In this document: one piece after another, positions 6,171 to 13,019 of the stretch
Position numbering within the stretch: position 1 is the first letter of the stretch
Layout of the letters: every line of letters starts with the position of its first letter
Source: an uncultured Catenibacterium sp.
Lineage (GTDB): Bacteria > Bacillota_I > Bacilli_A > Erysipelotrichales > Coprobacillaceae
Length of the DNA: 13,019 nt
NCBI GenBank assembly: GCA_900764725.1
Contig: CAAFPB010000206.1
Location: 1-13,019 of the forward strand
Direction: 5' to 3'
Position numbers and translations under genes: made by a program
The notes under the pieces: model-generated
Told to the model about the DNA's origin: nothing
Databases searched by the model: none
What the model saw: only the letters and a program-made list of their open reading frames with translations

Positions 6171-8025
6171 AAGCGTTCATCTCTTCTGAAAGTTCTTCCC
6201 ATTCCATCATGAGTTCTTCTAATTTATTGTTTAAATCTTCTAGTTCAGCAGTGATTTCATTATACTTCTGATAATCATTCATCACTTCATCACTATGAAG
6301 TTCTTCTTCTTTTGTGCTGATCTTCTCTTCAAAGTCAGAAATATCATTTTCTATCTTCTTTAATCTATTTTTCTTTTTCTTATCAATCGTATTTTGAACT
6401 TTTACAGCTGTTTCTTTTACAACTTCTTCTACTTTACGATGTTCTAGATAGTAAGCATAGTTACCACCAAAGATTTCATCACCATGAGGATTCATTTCCA
6501 CAATCTTAGTAGCTAATTTATTAATAAAATAACGGTCATGAGAAATAAAGAGAATAGTACCAGGGAAATCTAATAGGGCATCTTCTAGTACTTCCTTAGA
6601 CTGAATATCTAAGTGGTTGGTTGGTTCATCAAGAATCAAGAAGTTTGCCTTATTTAGTAATAACTTAATTAAGACAATACGTCCTTTTTCACCACCGGAT
6701 AAAACATCAATTGTCTTAAATACATCTTCACCCTTGAATAAGAATGCAGCACAGATATTTCTGATTTCTGTATTATTCATATCAGGATAAGCATCATGTA
6801 TTTCATCAAAGATAGTTTTTTCAGGAGATAAAGAAGTCTGTTCCTGATCATAATAACCAATCATAACCTTAGACCCTAAACGAATACGTCCATGTACTGG
6901 TAAATAATCCTTTAAAATTAAATGGAACATAGTAGTCTTACCAACACCATTAGGACCTAGTAATGCAACTCTTTCACCTTTCTTGACTTCAAAAGACACT
7001 GAATCAAACAGTGGCTTATCAAAAGCCATCGCCACATCGTCTACTTTTAAAACATCATAACCACTCTCTACTTCTGGCTCGAACGCAAAACGGATACTAG
7101 AAGGAAGACTCTCTGGTCTTTCTACCTTCTCCATACGTTCTAATGCTTTCTCTTTAGATTCAGCACGTTTCACCTGTTTTTCACGATTATAAGACTTTAA
7201 ACGATCAATAGATTCCTGCATACGTTTAATATCTTTTTGGTTATTCAAGTAATGTTTTAATTCTACATCACGATCATGCTTCTTGATTTCTGCATATTTA
7301 GAATAATTACATTTATAGATCTTACTCTTACCATTTTCTATTTCCATAATAGAAGTAGATACCTGATCAATAAAATAACGGTCATGTGATACTACAATCA
7401 CAGCTTTATTATACTGTTTCAAATAGTTTTCTAACCATTCAATAGAATTTACATCAAGATGGTTGGTAGGTTCGTCAAGTAATAATAAATCAGGAGAACG
7501 TAACAACAACTGGCCTAACGCAATTCTTGTCTTCTGTCCACCAGATAAAATACCAATAGGCTTATACCACATATCTTCATCAAAACCTAAACCATTTAAA
7601 ACACCTTTGACTTGAGATTCCATGGCATAACCACCTTCATCAGAAAACTTAGATAATAAAGCATCATACTGATTCATGATTGTATCTAAATCATTCGTCA
7701 CAGCCATTTCCTGTTCCAATTCACGAATACGTTTCTCTATCTTTTTTAAATCTTCAAAAGGTTCTTCCAATGTTTCATAAATACTCTTATTAAGATCAAA
7801 CTTATGTTCCTGATTTAATGTACCAATACGAATATTCTTCGCAATAGTCATCATACCATCATCATAAGCTTCTTCATTTAAAAGAATTCTAAGCAATGTA
7901 CTCTTACCAGCACCATTCACACCAATGATGGCAAGTTTATCATGCTCTTCTATATGGAATGTAATATTTTTTAGGACTTCTTTTCCTGAATAAGATTTAG
8001 ATAGTCCTGAACAAGATAATATCAT
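6169..8025 (-). CDS. ABC-F family ATPase (ribosome-associated, YdiF/Uup-like)
   Basis: Soluble protein with two ATP-binding cassettes and no membrane domain. ABC-F proteins act on the ribosome, in rescue of stalled translation or antibiotic protection. Numbered from ATG 8025 (618 residues): Walker A GVNGAGKS at 35-42, signature LSGGQ at 160-164 and Walker B LLLLDEP at 180-186; the Lys/Arg-rich interdomain linker at about 240-310; second Walker A GPNGVGKT at 357-364, signature LSGGE at 442-446 and Walker B LILDEP at 463-468; then a charged coiled-coil tail at about 530-618. Both cassettes keep their catalytic motifs. The tail resembles YdiF-type members; resistance versus housekeeping cannot be told from sequence. 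TTG at 8040 is rejected as start because it lies upstream of the predicted transcription start; ATG 8025 has GGGTGA seven bases ahead. Single-gene unit. Confidence 0.95.
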   Translation of the reverse strand: MILSCSGLSKSYSGKEVLKNITFHIEEHDKLAIIGVNGAGKSTLLRILLNEEAYDDGMMTIAKNIRIGTLNQEHKFDLNKSIYETLEEPFEDLKKIEKRIRELEQEMAVTNDLDTIMNQYDALLSKFSDEGGYAMESQVKGVLNGLGFDEDMWYKPIGILSGGQKTRIALGQLLLRSPDLLLLDEPTNHLDVNSIEWLENYLKQYNKAVIVVSHDRYFIDQVSTSIMEIENGKSKIYKCNYSKYAEIKKHDRDVELKHYLNNQKDIKRMQESIDRLKSYNREKQVKRAESKEKALERMEKVERPESLPSSIRFAFEPEVESGYDVLKVDDVAMAFDKPLFDSVSFEVKKGERVALLGPNGVGKTTMFHLILKDYLPVHGRIRLGSKVMIGYYDQEQTSLSPEKTIFDEIHDAYPDMNNTEIRNICAAFLFKGEDVFKTIDVLSGGEKGRIVLIKLLLNKANFLILDEPTNHLDIQSKEVLEDALLDFPGTILFISHDRYFINKLATKIVEMNPHGDEIFGGNYAYYLEHRKVEEVVKETAVKVQNTIDKKKKNRLKKIENDISDFEEKISTKEEELHSDEVMNDYQKYNEITAELEDLNNKLEELMMEWEELSEEMNA

Positions 8026-8043
8026 TTTTTCATCACCCAATGT

Positions 8044-8072
8044 ATTGTACCAATTTAACGAAATAAATACAA
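8044..8072 (-). promoter_or_regulatory. Promoter of the ABC-F gene
   Basis: Minus strand: -35 TTGTAT (8067-8072), 17-base spacer, -10 TACAAT (8044-8049) preceded by TGG, giving an extended -10. Predicted start near 8037, leaving about 12 bases of leader. It is back-to-back with the aconitase promoter, the two -35 elements being 19 bases apart. Confidence 0.8.
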
Positions 8073-8091
8073 ATTATCTTTGTTTTTTATA

Positions 8092-8120
8092 TTGCACACA
8101 TAATAGTATATGTGTATAAT
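8092..8120 (+). promoter_or_regulatory. Promoter of the aconitase-isocitrate dehydrogenase-GntR operon
   Basis: TTGCAC at 8092-8097 and perfect TATAAT at 8115-8120 with a 17-base spacer; predicted start near 8127. It overlaps two inverted repeats, described separately, and so looks heavily regulated. Confidence 0.85.
8096..8115 (+). promoter_or_regulatory. Inverted repeat inside the aconitase promoter spacer
   Basis: ACACATA (8096-8102) and TATGTGT (8109-8115) form a 7-bp inverted repeat separated by six bases, filling the space between -35 and -10. It could be a second operator, or a chance product of AT-rich promoter sequence. Confidence 0.35.
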
Positions 8121-8130
8121 TGTATACAAT
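8119..8130 (+). promoter_or_regulatory. Candidate GntR operator ATTGTATACAAT
   Basis: A perfect 12-bp palindrome covers the last bases of the -10 and the predicted transcription start. Its form (TTGTATACAA core) agrees with the short TNGTNNNACNA-like palindromes bound by FadR/FCD-type GntR regulators, and such a regulator is the third gene of this operon. Binding here would block RNA polymerase, so negative autoregulation is inferred. Confidence 0.65.
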
Positions 8131-8138
8131 AAGAAACA

Positions 8139-8149
8139 AGGGGGAGAAG
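8139..8149 (+). promoter_or_regulatory. Ribosome-binding site fixing the aconitase start
   Basis: AGGGGGAGAAG, with GGAG at 8143-8146 eight bases before ATG 8155. The upstream in-frame ATG at 8110 lies between -35 and -10 and cannot be on the predicted transcript. Confidence 0.8.
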
Positions 8150-8154
8150 ATTAT

Positions 8155-10074
8155 ATGAATCTAGCGTATAAAATCTTGAATGCACATCTTAAAGAAGGAG
8201 AATTAGTTCCAGGAACATCTATTTGTATTGGAATTGACCAGACTTTAACACAGGATTCTACAGGTACAATGGCTTATTTACAGTTAGAAGCAATGAATGT
8301 AGGTCATGTTGCAGTAGAAAAAGCAGTGGCTTATATTGACCATAACATGCTTCAGACTGGTTTTGAAAACATGGATGACCATGAATTTATTAAATCAGTT
8401 GCAAGAAAACATGGTATTACATTCTCTAAACCAGGTAATGGTGTCTGCCATCAGTTACAGCTTGAAAATTTCTCACATCCAGGTAAGACGCTTATTGGTT
8501 CAGATTCTCATACACCAACATGTGGTGCAATGGGTATGATTGCGATTGGTGCAGGAGGACTTGATGTAGCTGTAGCCATGGCAACAGGTAAGTACTATGT
8601 CCAGTGTCCATCAGTATTACAGGTGAAACTCTCAGGACGTAAAGCACCTTGGGTTTCTGCAAAAGATGTTATTTTAAAAATCTTACAGGAACTATCAGTA
8701 AAAGGTGGGGTAAATAAGATTGTTGAATATACAGGTGAAGGTTTAAATGATCTTTCATTAACTGACCGTGCTACTATCTGTAACATGGGTGCAGAACTAG
8801 GAGCTACTACTTCAGTATTCCCAACAGACGAAAATACTTTAGCTTACTTAAAACAGCAGGGTAGAGAAGATGAATATGTTGAAATGAAGGCAGATGATGA
8901 TGCAACATATGATGAAACTATTGAAATAGATATGTCTACATTAGTTCCTATGGTCGCTCAGCCTCATTCACCAGATAATGTAGTAGATGTAAAAGAATTA
9001 GAAGGTATGAAGATCAATCAGGTAGTGATTGGTTCTTGTACAAACTCATCTTTACCAGATATGATGCGTGCTGCAAAGATCTTAAAGGGTCGTAAGGTTG
9101 CTGAAGATGTTTCTTTAGTTATTGCGCCAGGTTCTTCTTCTATTCTTTCTATGCTTGCACAAAATGGTGCTCTTGCAGATATGATTCATGCAGGTGCTAG
9201 AATCCTTGAATGTGGATGTGGTCCTTGTATCGGTATGGGACAGGCTCCATTATCAAAAGGTGTGTCTTTAAGAACAATTAACCGTAACTTCAAAGGACGT
9301 TCTGGTACAAATGATGCTAGTGTATATCTTGTATCTCCAGAAGTTGCTGCATTATCTGCAGTAAAGGGTTATTTATCACAGGAATTTGAAGATGATATGG
9401 TATTAGAAGAAGTGCCAGATACACCATTTGTGAAGAATCCAAACTTCTTTATTAGTGAATATATCCCTGATAATGAAATCTATATGGGACCTAATATCAA
9501 ACCAGTTCCTAGAGGAGATAAACTAACAGATACAGTAAGTGGTAAGGTTGTATTAAAAGTAGGAGACAATATTTCTACAGACCATATTGTACCTTCTGAT
9601 TCTAAATTACTTCCATTCCGTTCTAATGTCCCTCATTTAGCTAAATTCTCATTCTCTAAAGTAGATCCAGAATTCTATGATAGAGCCGTTAAAAACAATG
9701 GTGGTTTCATTGTCGGTGGAGATAACTATGGACAGGGTTCATCAAGAGAACATGCTGCATTAGTTCCTAACTACTTAAAGATCAAAGCTATCTTCGCCAT
9801 TTCATTTGCGAGAATTCATCGTTCTAACTTAATCAATAATGGTATTCTTCCACTTGTGATTGATGCGAAAGACTATGATTTCTTTAATGATCAGGATGAT
9901 TATGAATTAAGTGACTTATTAACATCTGTAGAAGAAGGTAAAGACATTGTAGTGACTAATAAGAATACAAATGAAACAATTACAGCATATCTATCATTAT
10001 CAGCACGTGAAAAGGTAATGATTCAGTATGGTGGATTATTAAATGCGATTAAAGAACTAGGAGGAGATTTCTAA
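8155..10074 (+). CDS. acn: Aconitate hydratase (aconitase), short single-chain form
   Basis: Cytoplasmic [4Fe-4S] enzyme that isomerises citrate to isocitrate. With 639 residues it is the shorter bacterial type, not the roughly 900-residue AcnA. Cluster ligands are visible as Cys295 in GSCTNS and Cys355 and Cys358 in CGCGPCIG. Active-site segments include DQTLTQDSTG (28-37), SDSHTPTCG (116-124) and, in the swivel domain, GDNISTDHIVPSD (470-482) and GGDNYGQGSSREHAAL (521-536). Catalytic and swivel domains are in one chain, unlike the two-subunit LeuC/LeuD enzymes, and the isocitrate dehydrogenase partner supports citrate as substrate over isopropylmalate or homocitrate. Its stop overlaps the next ATG by one base, so the genes are probably translationally coupled. 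Gln codons are nearly all CAG. Expression is probably controlled by the GntR regulator two genes downstream (inference). Confidence 0.94.
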   Translation: MNLAYKILNAHLKEGELVPGTSICIGIDQTLTQDSTGTMAYLQLEAMNVGHVAVEKAVAYIDHNMLQTGFENMDDHEFIKSVARKHGITFSKPGNGVCHQLQLENFSHPGKTLIGSDSHTPTCGAMGMIAIGAGGLDVAVAMATGKYYVQCPSVLQVKLSGRKAPWVSAKDVILKILQELSVKGGVNKIVEYTGEGLNDLSLTDRATICNMGAELGATTSVFPTDENTLAYLKQQGREDEYVEMKADDDATYDETIEIDMSTLVPMVAQPHSPDNVVDVKELEGMKINQVVIGSCTNSSLPDMMRAAKILKGRKVAEDVSLVIAPGSSSILSMLAQNGALADMIHAGARILECGCGPCIGMGQAPLSKGVSLRTINRNFKGRSGTNDASVYLVSPEVAALSAVKGYLSQEFEDDMVLEEVPDTPFVKNPNFFISEYIPDNEIYMGPNIKPVPRGDKLTDTVSGKVVLKVGDNISTDHIVPSDSKLLPFRSNVPHLAKFSFSKVDPEFYDRAVKNNGGFIVGGDNYGQGSSREHAALVPNYLKIKAIFAISFARIHRSNLINNGILPLVIDAKDYDFFNDQDDYELSDLLTSVEEGKDIVVTNKNTNETITAYLSLSAREKVMIQYGGLLNAIKELGGDF

Positions 10075-11066
10075 TGAAAGCAGTACTTATTCCAGGTGAT
10101 GGTATTGGACCAGAGATTTCAGCAAGTGTTGAATCTATCACAAAAGCAATGAACCTTGATATTGAATGGGTTAAATATAGAGCAGGTGCCGAGTATGCAA
10201 AAGAAACAGGTGAAGTATGGGAACCTGGTCTTGTAGATGCTATTGAAGAATACAAATGGGCATTAAAAGGTCCTACAGCAACTCCAATTGGAACAGGCTT
10301 TAGAAGTGTCAATGTCGCACTAAGACAGAAATTCTCTACTTATGCCAATGTACGTCCTTTACGTAACTTCAAGGGTATTGACTCTAAATATGAAAATATT
10401 GACTTAGTTATCATCAGAGAAAATACTGAAGATTTATATAAAGGTATTGAATATATGCTTACTGATGATATTGCGAATGGTGTAAAACTGATCACAAGAG
10501 AAGCTTCTACACGTATTTGTCGTTATGCATTTGAATATGCACGCACAAATAACAGAAAAAAAGTGACAGCCATCCATAAAGCCAATATAATGAAGTATAC
10601 AGATGGTCTTTTCCTTGATTGTTATAGAGAAGTGGCAAAAGACTATCCAGAAATAGAAACACAGGAAGTTATTATTGATAATATGTGTATGCAGCTTGTA
10701 CAGCGTCCAGAAACATTTGATGTCCTTGTCGCACCAAACTTATATGGAGATATTGTTTCTGACTTATGTGCTGGTCTTGTAGGTGGTCTTGGTATTGCAC
10801 CATCAGGTAATATTGGCGATGATTACCGTATTTATGAAGCTGTTCATGGCAGTGCACCTGATATTGCAGGTAAAGGTATTGCGAACCCAAGTTCTTTAAT
10901 TCTTGCATTCGCAATGATGCTTGAAGCATTAAATAAACAGAAAGAAGCACAATCTTTAAGAGAAGCCTTAGCAGCAGTTGTAGAAGAAGGTAAGTATACA
11001 ACACCTGATATTGGTGGACAGGCAACTACAAAAGAGTTTACAGACGCAATTATTGATAAATTATAA
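10074..11066 (+). CDS. icd: NAD-dependent isocitrate dehydrogenase
   Basis: Cytoplasmic beta-decarboxylating dehydrogenase making 2-oxoglutarate from isocitrate; 330 residues, the short homodimer-type length. Substrate residues match those of isocitrate enzymes: RSVNVALRQ (77-85) supplies Ser78, Asn80 and Arg84, followed by Arg94 and Arg115, while the isopropylmalate branch differs in this loop. Tyr123 and Lys169 are the catalytic pair; Asp202, Asp226 and Asp230 bind the metal. Coenzyme choice is visible in HGSAPDIAGKG (258-268): Asp263-Ile264 marks NAD, where E. coli NADP enzyme has Lys-Tyr. GGAGGAG inside the end of acn serves as ribosome-binding site, and ATG overlaps the acn TAA by one base. 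Homoisocitrate dehydrogenase is a close relative, but the aconitase partner and absence of lysine-pathway genes favour isocitrate. Confidence 0.93.
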   Translation: MKAVLIPGDGIGPEISASVESITKAMNLDIEWVKYRAGAEYAKETGEVWEPGLVDAIEEYKWALKGPTATPIGTGFRSVNVALRQKFSTYANVRPLRNFKGIDSKYENIDLVIIRENTEDLYKGIEYMLTDDIANGVKLITREASTRICRYAFEYARTNNRKKVTAIHKANIMKYTDGLFLDCYREVAKDYPEIETQEVIIDNMCMQLVQRPETFDVLVAPNLYGDIVSDLCAGLVGGLGIAPSGNIGDDYRIYEAVHGSAPDIAGKGIANPSSLILAFAMMLEALNKQKEAQSLREALAAVVEEGKYTTPDIGGQATTKEFTDAIIDKL

Positions 11067-11081
11067 GAGGAGGAAAAAGAA

Positions 11082-11756
11082 ATGCCATCTCATAGCATTT
11101 TTGAATCAACTTCCCATGGATCATTGGGCTCTAAAATATTTATCTTATTACGTGATCGTATTCTTAATGAAAGTTATCAATGCGGTGATAAATTAAATGA
11201 ATTAACACTTGCGAAAGAGTTGAAGATTTCTCGTACACCTATTAGAGAAGCTTTAAAACAGCTTGAATTAGAAGGTTTAGTAGAAAGTATTCCTAATAAG
11301 GGTGTTTATGTTAAAGGTTTTTCACCTCGTGATATTGATGATATGTTTGAAATACGTCTTTCTTTAGAGGGATTAGCTGTTTCATTCGCAATTGATCGTA
11401 TGGATGAAGTACATCTTGCTAAAATTAAAGAAGTATTTGAATTACTAGAATTCTATACTACAAAGGGTGACTTTGATAAAGTAAATGATTTTAATATTCT
11501 ATTCCATGAATCTATTTATCAAGCTACACAGTCTACCTATTTTGAACAGATTTTAAAGGATATTCATTACTATGTTTCTGTAACATCAAGACATTCTATT
11601 GCACGTCCAGAACGTCTAGAATCATCACTTATAGAACATCGTGCTATTCTTGAAGCCATCATTGATGGAGACAAAGATGAAGCAACAGAACGTATTCAAA
11701 GACATATTCGTAAAACGCAAATGCTTGTAAGAAAATATTATGCAACAAGAAAGTAG
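11082..11756 (+). CDS. GntR-family transcriptional regulator, FCD (FadR C-terminal) subfamily
   Basis: Cytoplasmic DNA-binding regulator of 224 residues. An N-terminal winged helix (about 13-78) contains ELTLAKELKISRTPIREAL with the GntR recognition helix, then EGLVESIPNKGVYV. The all-helical FCD ligand domain (about 84-220) keeps the metal set Asp136, His142, His186 and His208, which in this family holds a divalent metal that binds a carboxylate effector. AGAGGAGG lies eight bases before ATG, 15 bases after icd, so it is the last gene of the aconitase operon. A ligand such as citrate, isocitrate or 2-oxoglutarate is inferred from the operon, not seen. The palindrome at the operon promoter is its likely operator. 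The stop codon sits inside the terminator stem. Confidence 0.92.
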   Translation: MPSHSIFESTSHGSLGSKIFILLRDRILNESYQCGDKLNELTLAKELKISRTPIREALKQLELEGLVESIPNKGVYVKGFSPRDIDDMFEIRLSLEGLAVSFAIDRMDEVHLAKIKEVFELLEFYTTKGDFDKVNDFNILFHESIYQATQSTYFEQILKDIHYYVSVTSRHSIARPERLESSLIEHRAILEAIIDGDKDEATERIQRHIRKTQMLVRKYYATRK

Positions 11757-11774
11757 GGTCAACCTACTTTTTTT
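11751..11774 (+). terminator. Intrinsic terminator of the aconitase operon
   Basis: Seven-bp stem AAGTAGG (11751-11757) / CCTACTT (11763-11769), five-base loop, T-run to 11774. The left arm includes the last codon and stop of the GntR gene, so there is no spacer between coding sequence and terminator. Confidence 0.88.
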
Positions 11775-11801
11775 GATGTAGAATGATATCAGGAGGTATT
11801 T

Positions 11802-12908
11802 ATGTTAACACCTAAACATTTAGTAAAAAAAGAAAAAAATGATTATCGTTTAATTGCGATATCAGATATACATGGTCATTTAGACCGTTTTAAAGAATTA
11901 CTAAGAAAAGTGAATTATGATCCTGTAGAAGATTATCTTGTGATTATTGGTGACTTTGTAGAAAAGGGAGATCAGGTATTAGAGACAATACACTTTATTA
12001 TGAATCTCGCACGTTTTCCTAAATGTTATGTTTTGATGGGAAATTGTGAATGGGCCATGAATGCGTTACTCACGATTCCAGAGATTGCAGGGGAAATTCC
12101 TAAATATTTAAAAAGAAATAGTAAGAATGGTATTATTAGAGATATTTATAACCATGAACATTTTGGTGATGGACATGAAACACATTTAGGTATGCAGAAA
12201 ATCATGGCTGAAAAGCTTAAACAAGAATTGAAGTTCATGTCTCATTTACCGACTACATTATTATTTAATGACTATTTATTTGTGCATGCTGGAGTAGAAC
12301 CAAGAGAGAATTATAAGGAGTGTGGTTTATCATCTTACCTTGAACTTCAACACTTCTATGAACTGGGACATTCATTAAAGTATACAGTAGTTGTAGGACA
12401 TTTACCTACTTCTAATTACTTCCCTCGTTCTATTCATAATGACATTATTATAGATGAAGAGAAGAAGATCATCTGTATTGATGGAGGAACAGGCGTAAAG
12501 CCTATTTCACAATTGAACGCATTAATTATTAATAGTTATAAGGGAGAAATCACATATCAAACAGAATGTGTACAGCCATTTCCTATTGGTGTATTAAATA
12601 AAGATCTTTATGGTAATGGTGAAGTAGATCATAAGATAGCTTTTCCTGATTATGAAGTGAAGCTGATGAAAAAAGGAAAAGAGTTTAGCCAATGTTATAG
12701 AGTGAGTGATCATGTTATGATCTCTATTAAGAATGAGTTCTTATATGAAAGAAACAATCATCTGTTTTGTTTAGATGATTATACAGATCATTGGTTTATA
12801 GGTGAAAAAGGTACAGAAGTGAAGATTGCAGGAATATATGGACATTATGTCTATGTGATCTGTGGTGCACAGGTAGGCTGGGTCAATGAAGAAGATATCG
12901 ATTATTAA
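11802..12908 (+). CDS. Calcineurin-like metallophosphoesterase with probable C-terminal SH3-like domain
   Basis: Predicted two-metal phosphatase or phosphodiesterase of 368 residues. The catalytic domain (about 14-250) has SDIHGH (Asp22, His24), GDFVEKG (Asp51), GNCEW (Asn81), HAGVEP (His162) and VVGHLPT (His200), the order of PPP/ApaH-like phosphatases. The GNH(E/D) motif has Cys82 in place of the catalytic His. YfcE-type phosphodiesterases also carry GNC(D), so the change need not abolish activity but may shift substrate to diesters. Residues about 280-368 are mostly beta, ending YVICGAQVGWVNEEDI, typical of a bacterial SH3-like fold. No signal peptide is seen, so a cytoplasmic place is likely. 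AGGAGG is five bases before ATG. A possible -10 TAGAAT at 11779-11784 lacks a -35. The end overlaps the next gene. Substrate unknown. Confidence 0.85.
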   Translation: MLTPKHLVKKEKNDYRLIAISDIHGHLDRFKELLRKVNYDPVEDYLVIIGDFVEKGDQVLETIHFIMNLARFPKCYVLMGNCEWAMNALLTIPEIAGEIPKYLKRNSKNGIIRDIYNHEHFGDGHETHLGMQKIMAEKLKQELKFMSHLPTTLLFNDYLFVHAGVEPRENYKECGLSSYLELQHFYELGHSLKYTVVVGHLPTSNYFPRSIHNDIIIDEEKKIICIDGGTGVKPISQLNALIINSYKGEITYQTECVQPFPIGVLNKDLYGNGEVDHKIAFPDYEVKLMKKGKEFSQCYRVSDHVMISIKNEFLYERNNHLFCLDDYTDHWFIGEKGTEVKIAGIYGHYVYVICGAQVGWVNEEDIDY

Positions 12909-13019
12909 AATAGTATGTGTGATAGCTTTACTTTTAGGTATTCATCGTTGTACCTCTTATAAAAAGCTTGCACCTCATATTTTCTTAGTTAAAGAGAATA
13001 CATCTTTCTTAAATCAAAC
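12886..13019 (+). CDS. Partial: start of a small exported or membrane-anchored protein, cut by the window edge
   Basis: An open frame begins with ATG inside the last codons of the phosphoesterase gene (23-base overlap, different frame) and stays open to the right edge, 44 codons. The product starts MKKISIIK, then the hydrophobic core IVCVIALLLGI, then HRCTSYKK: a positively charged N-terminus plus hydrophobic segment as in a signal peptide or N-terminal membrane anchor. The Cys after the core is not in a standard lipobox (HRC, lacking the small residues before Cys), so lipidation is doubtful. No strong ribosome-binding site is seen; the overlap suggests coupled translation with the phosphoesterase. 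Function cannot be told, as the mature domain lies outside. Confidence 0.6.
   Translation, partial: MKKISIIKIVCVIALLLGIHRCTSYKKLAPHIFLVKENTSFLNQ

Noticed and set aside
8026..8040. TTG 8040 as start of the ABC-F gene
   Set aside because: It lies upstream of the predicted transcription start; ATG 8025 opens directly into the first ABC domain.
8110..8154. ATG 8110 as start of aconitase
   Set aside because: It sits within the promoter between -35 and -10, and the extra 15 residues encode the -10, operator and ribosome-binding site.
10672..11025. Minus-strand open frame of 117 codons opposite icd
   Set aside because: Composition is repetitive Leu/Gln/Tyr expected from the reverse complement of a coding sequence; icd is fully supported and there is no promoter or ribosome-binding site.

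Overview
The window reads as a stretch of chromosome from an AT-rich, low-GC Gram-positive bacterium (Bacillota). Strong Shine-Dalgarno sites of the AAAGGAGGTGAT type, sigma-A-like promoters with 17-bp spacers, compact intrinsic terminators after nearly every transcription unit, a class III glutamine synthetase, a GH1 6-phospho-beta-glucosidase and a short aconitase/NAD-isocitrate dehydrogenase pair would suit an anaerobic gut Firmicute, possibly Erysipelotrichia. That placement is inference; there is no rRNA or other marker gene. No mobile element, CRISPR array, tRNA, rRNA or phage gene was seen, and no intergenic gap exceeds 300 bases.

Layout. Bases 1-131 hold an intrinsic terminator serving a minus-strand OmpR/PhoB-type regulator (132-812) whose receiver domain has lost most of its phosphorylation residues. 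A 230-base divergent region leads into glnN (1044-3125), with a good promoter preceded by phased GTGATA repeats and an inverted repeat. Then come a small GNAT acetyltransferase (3199-3660), a 6-phospho-beta-glucosidase (3800-5230) with two identical palindromes in its promoter, and an unrecognised polytopic membrane protein (5297-6145). The membrane protein shares one terminator hairpin with the convergent ABC-F ATPase gene (6169-8025, minus). Back-to-back promoters between 8044 and 8120 drive that ATPase leftward and the operon aconitase - NAD-isocitrate dehydrogenase - GntR/FCD regulator (8155-11756) rightward. The window ends with a metallophosphoesterase carrying a probable SH3-like tail (11802-12908), and the start of an overlapping gene for a small exported or membrane-anchored protein that runs off the right edge.

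How the genes fit together. The aconitase and isocitrate dehydrogenase convert citrate to 2-oxoglutarate, the carbon skeleton for glutamate, and GlnN converts glutamate plus ammonia to glutamine, so the window has a carbon/nitrogen theme. No citrate synthase or glutamate synthase is present. The third gene of the operon encodes a GntR-family repressor, and the operon promoter carries a perfect 12-bp ATTGTATACAAT palindrome across the -10 element and predicted transcription start, suggesting autoregulation by a carboxylate-sensing repressor. The remaining genes look like independent units. I see no clear novel multi-gene system. The points most worth checking are the degenerate receiver domain, the operator arrays before glnN, the glucosidase gene and the aconitase gene, and the His-to-Cys change in the phosphoesterase.
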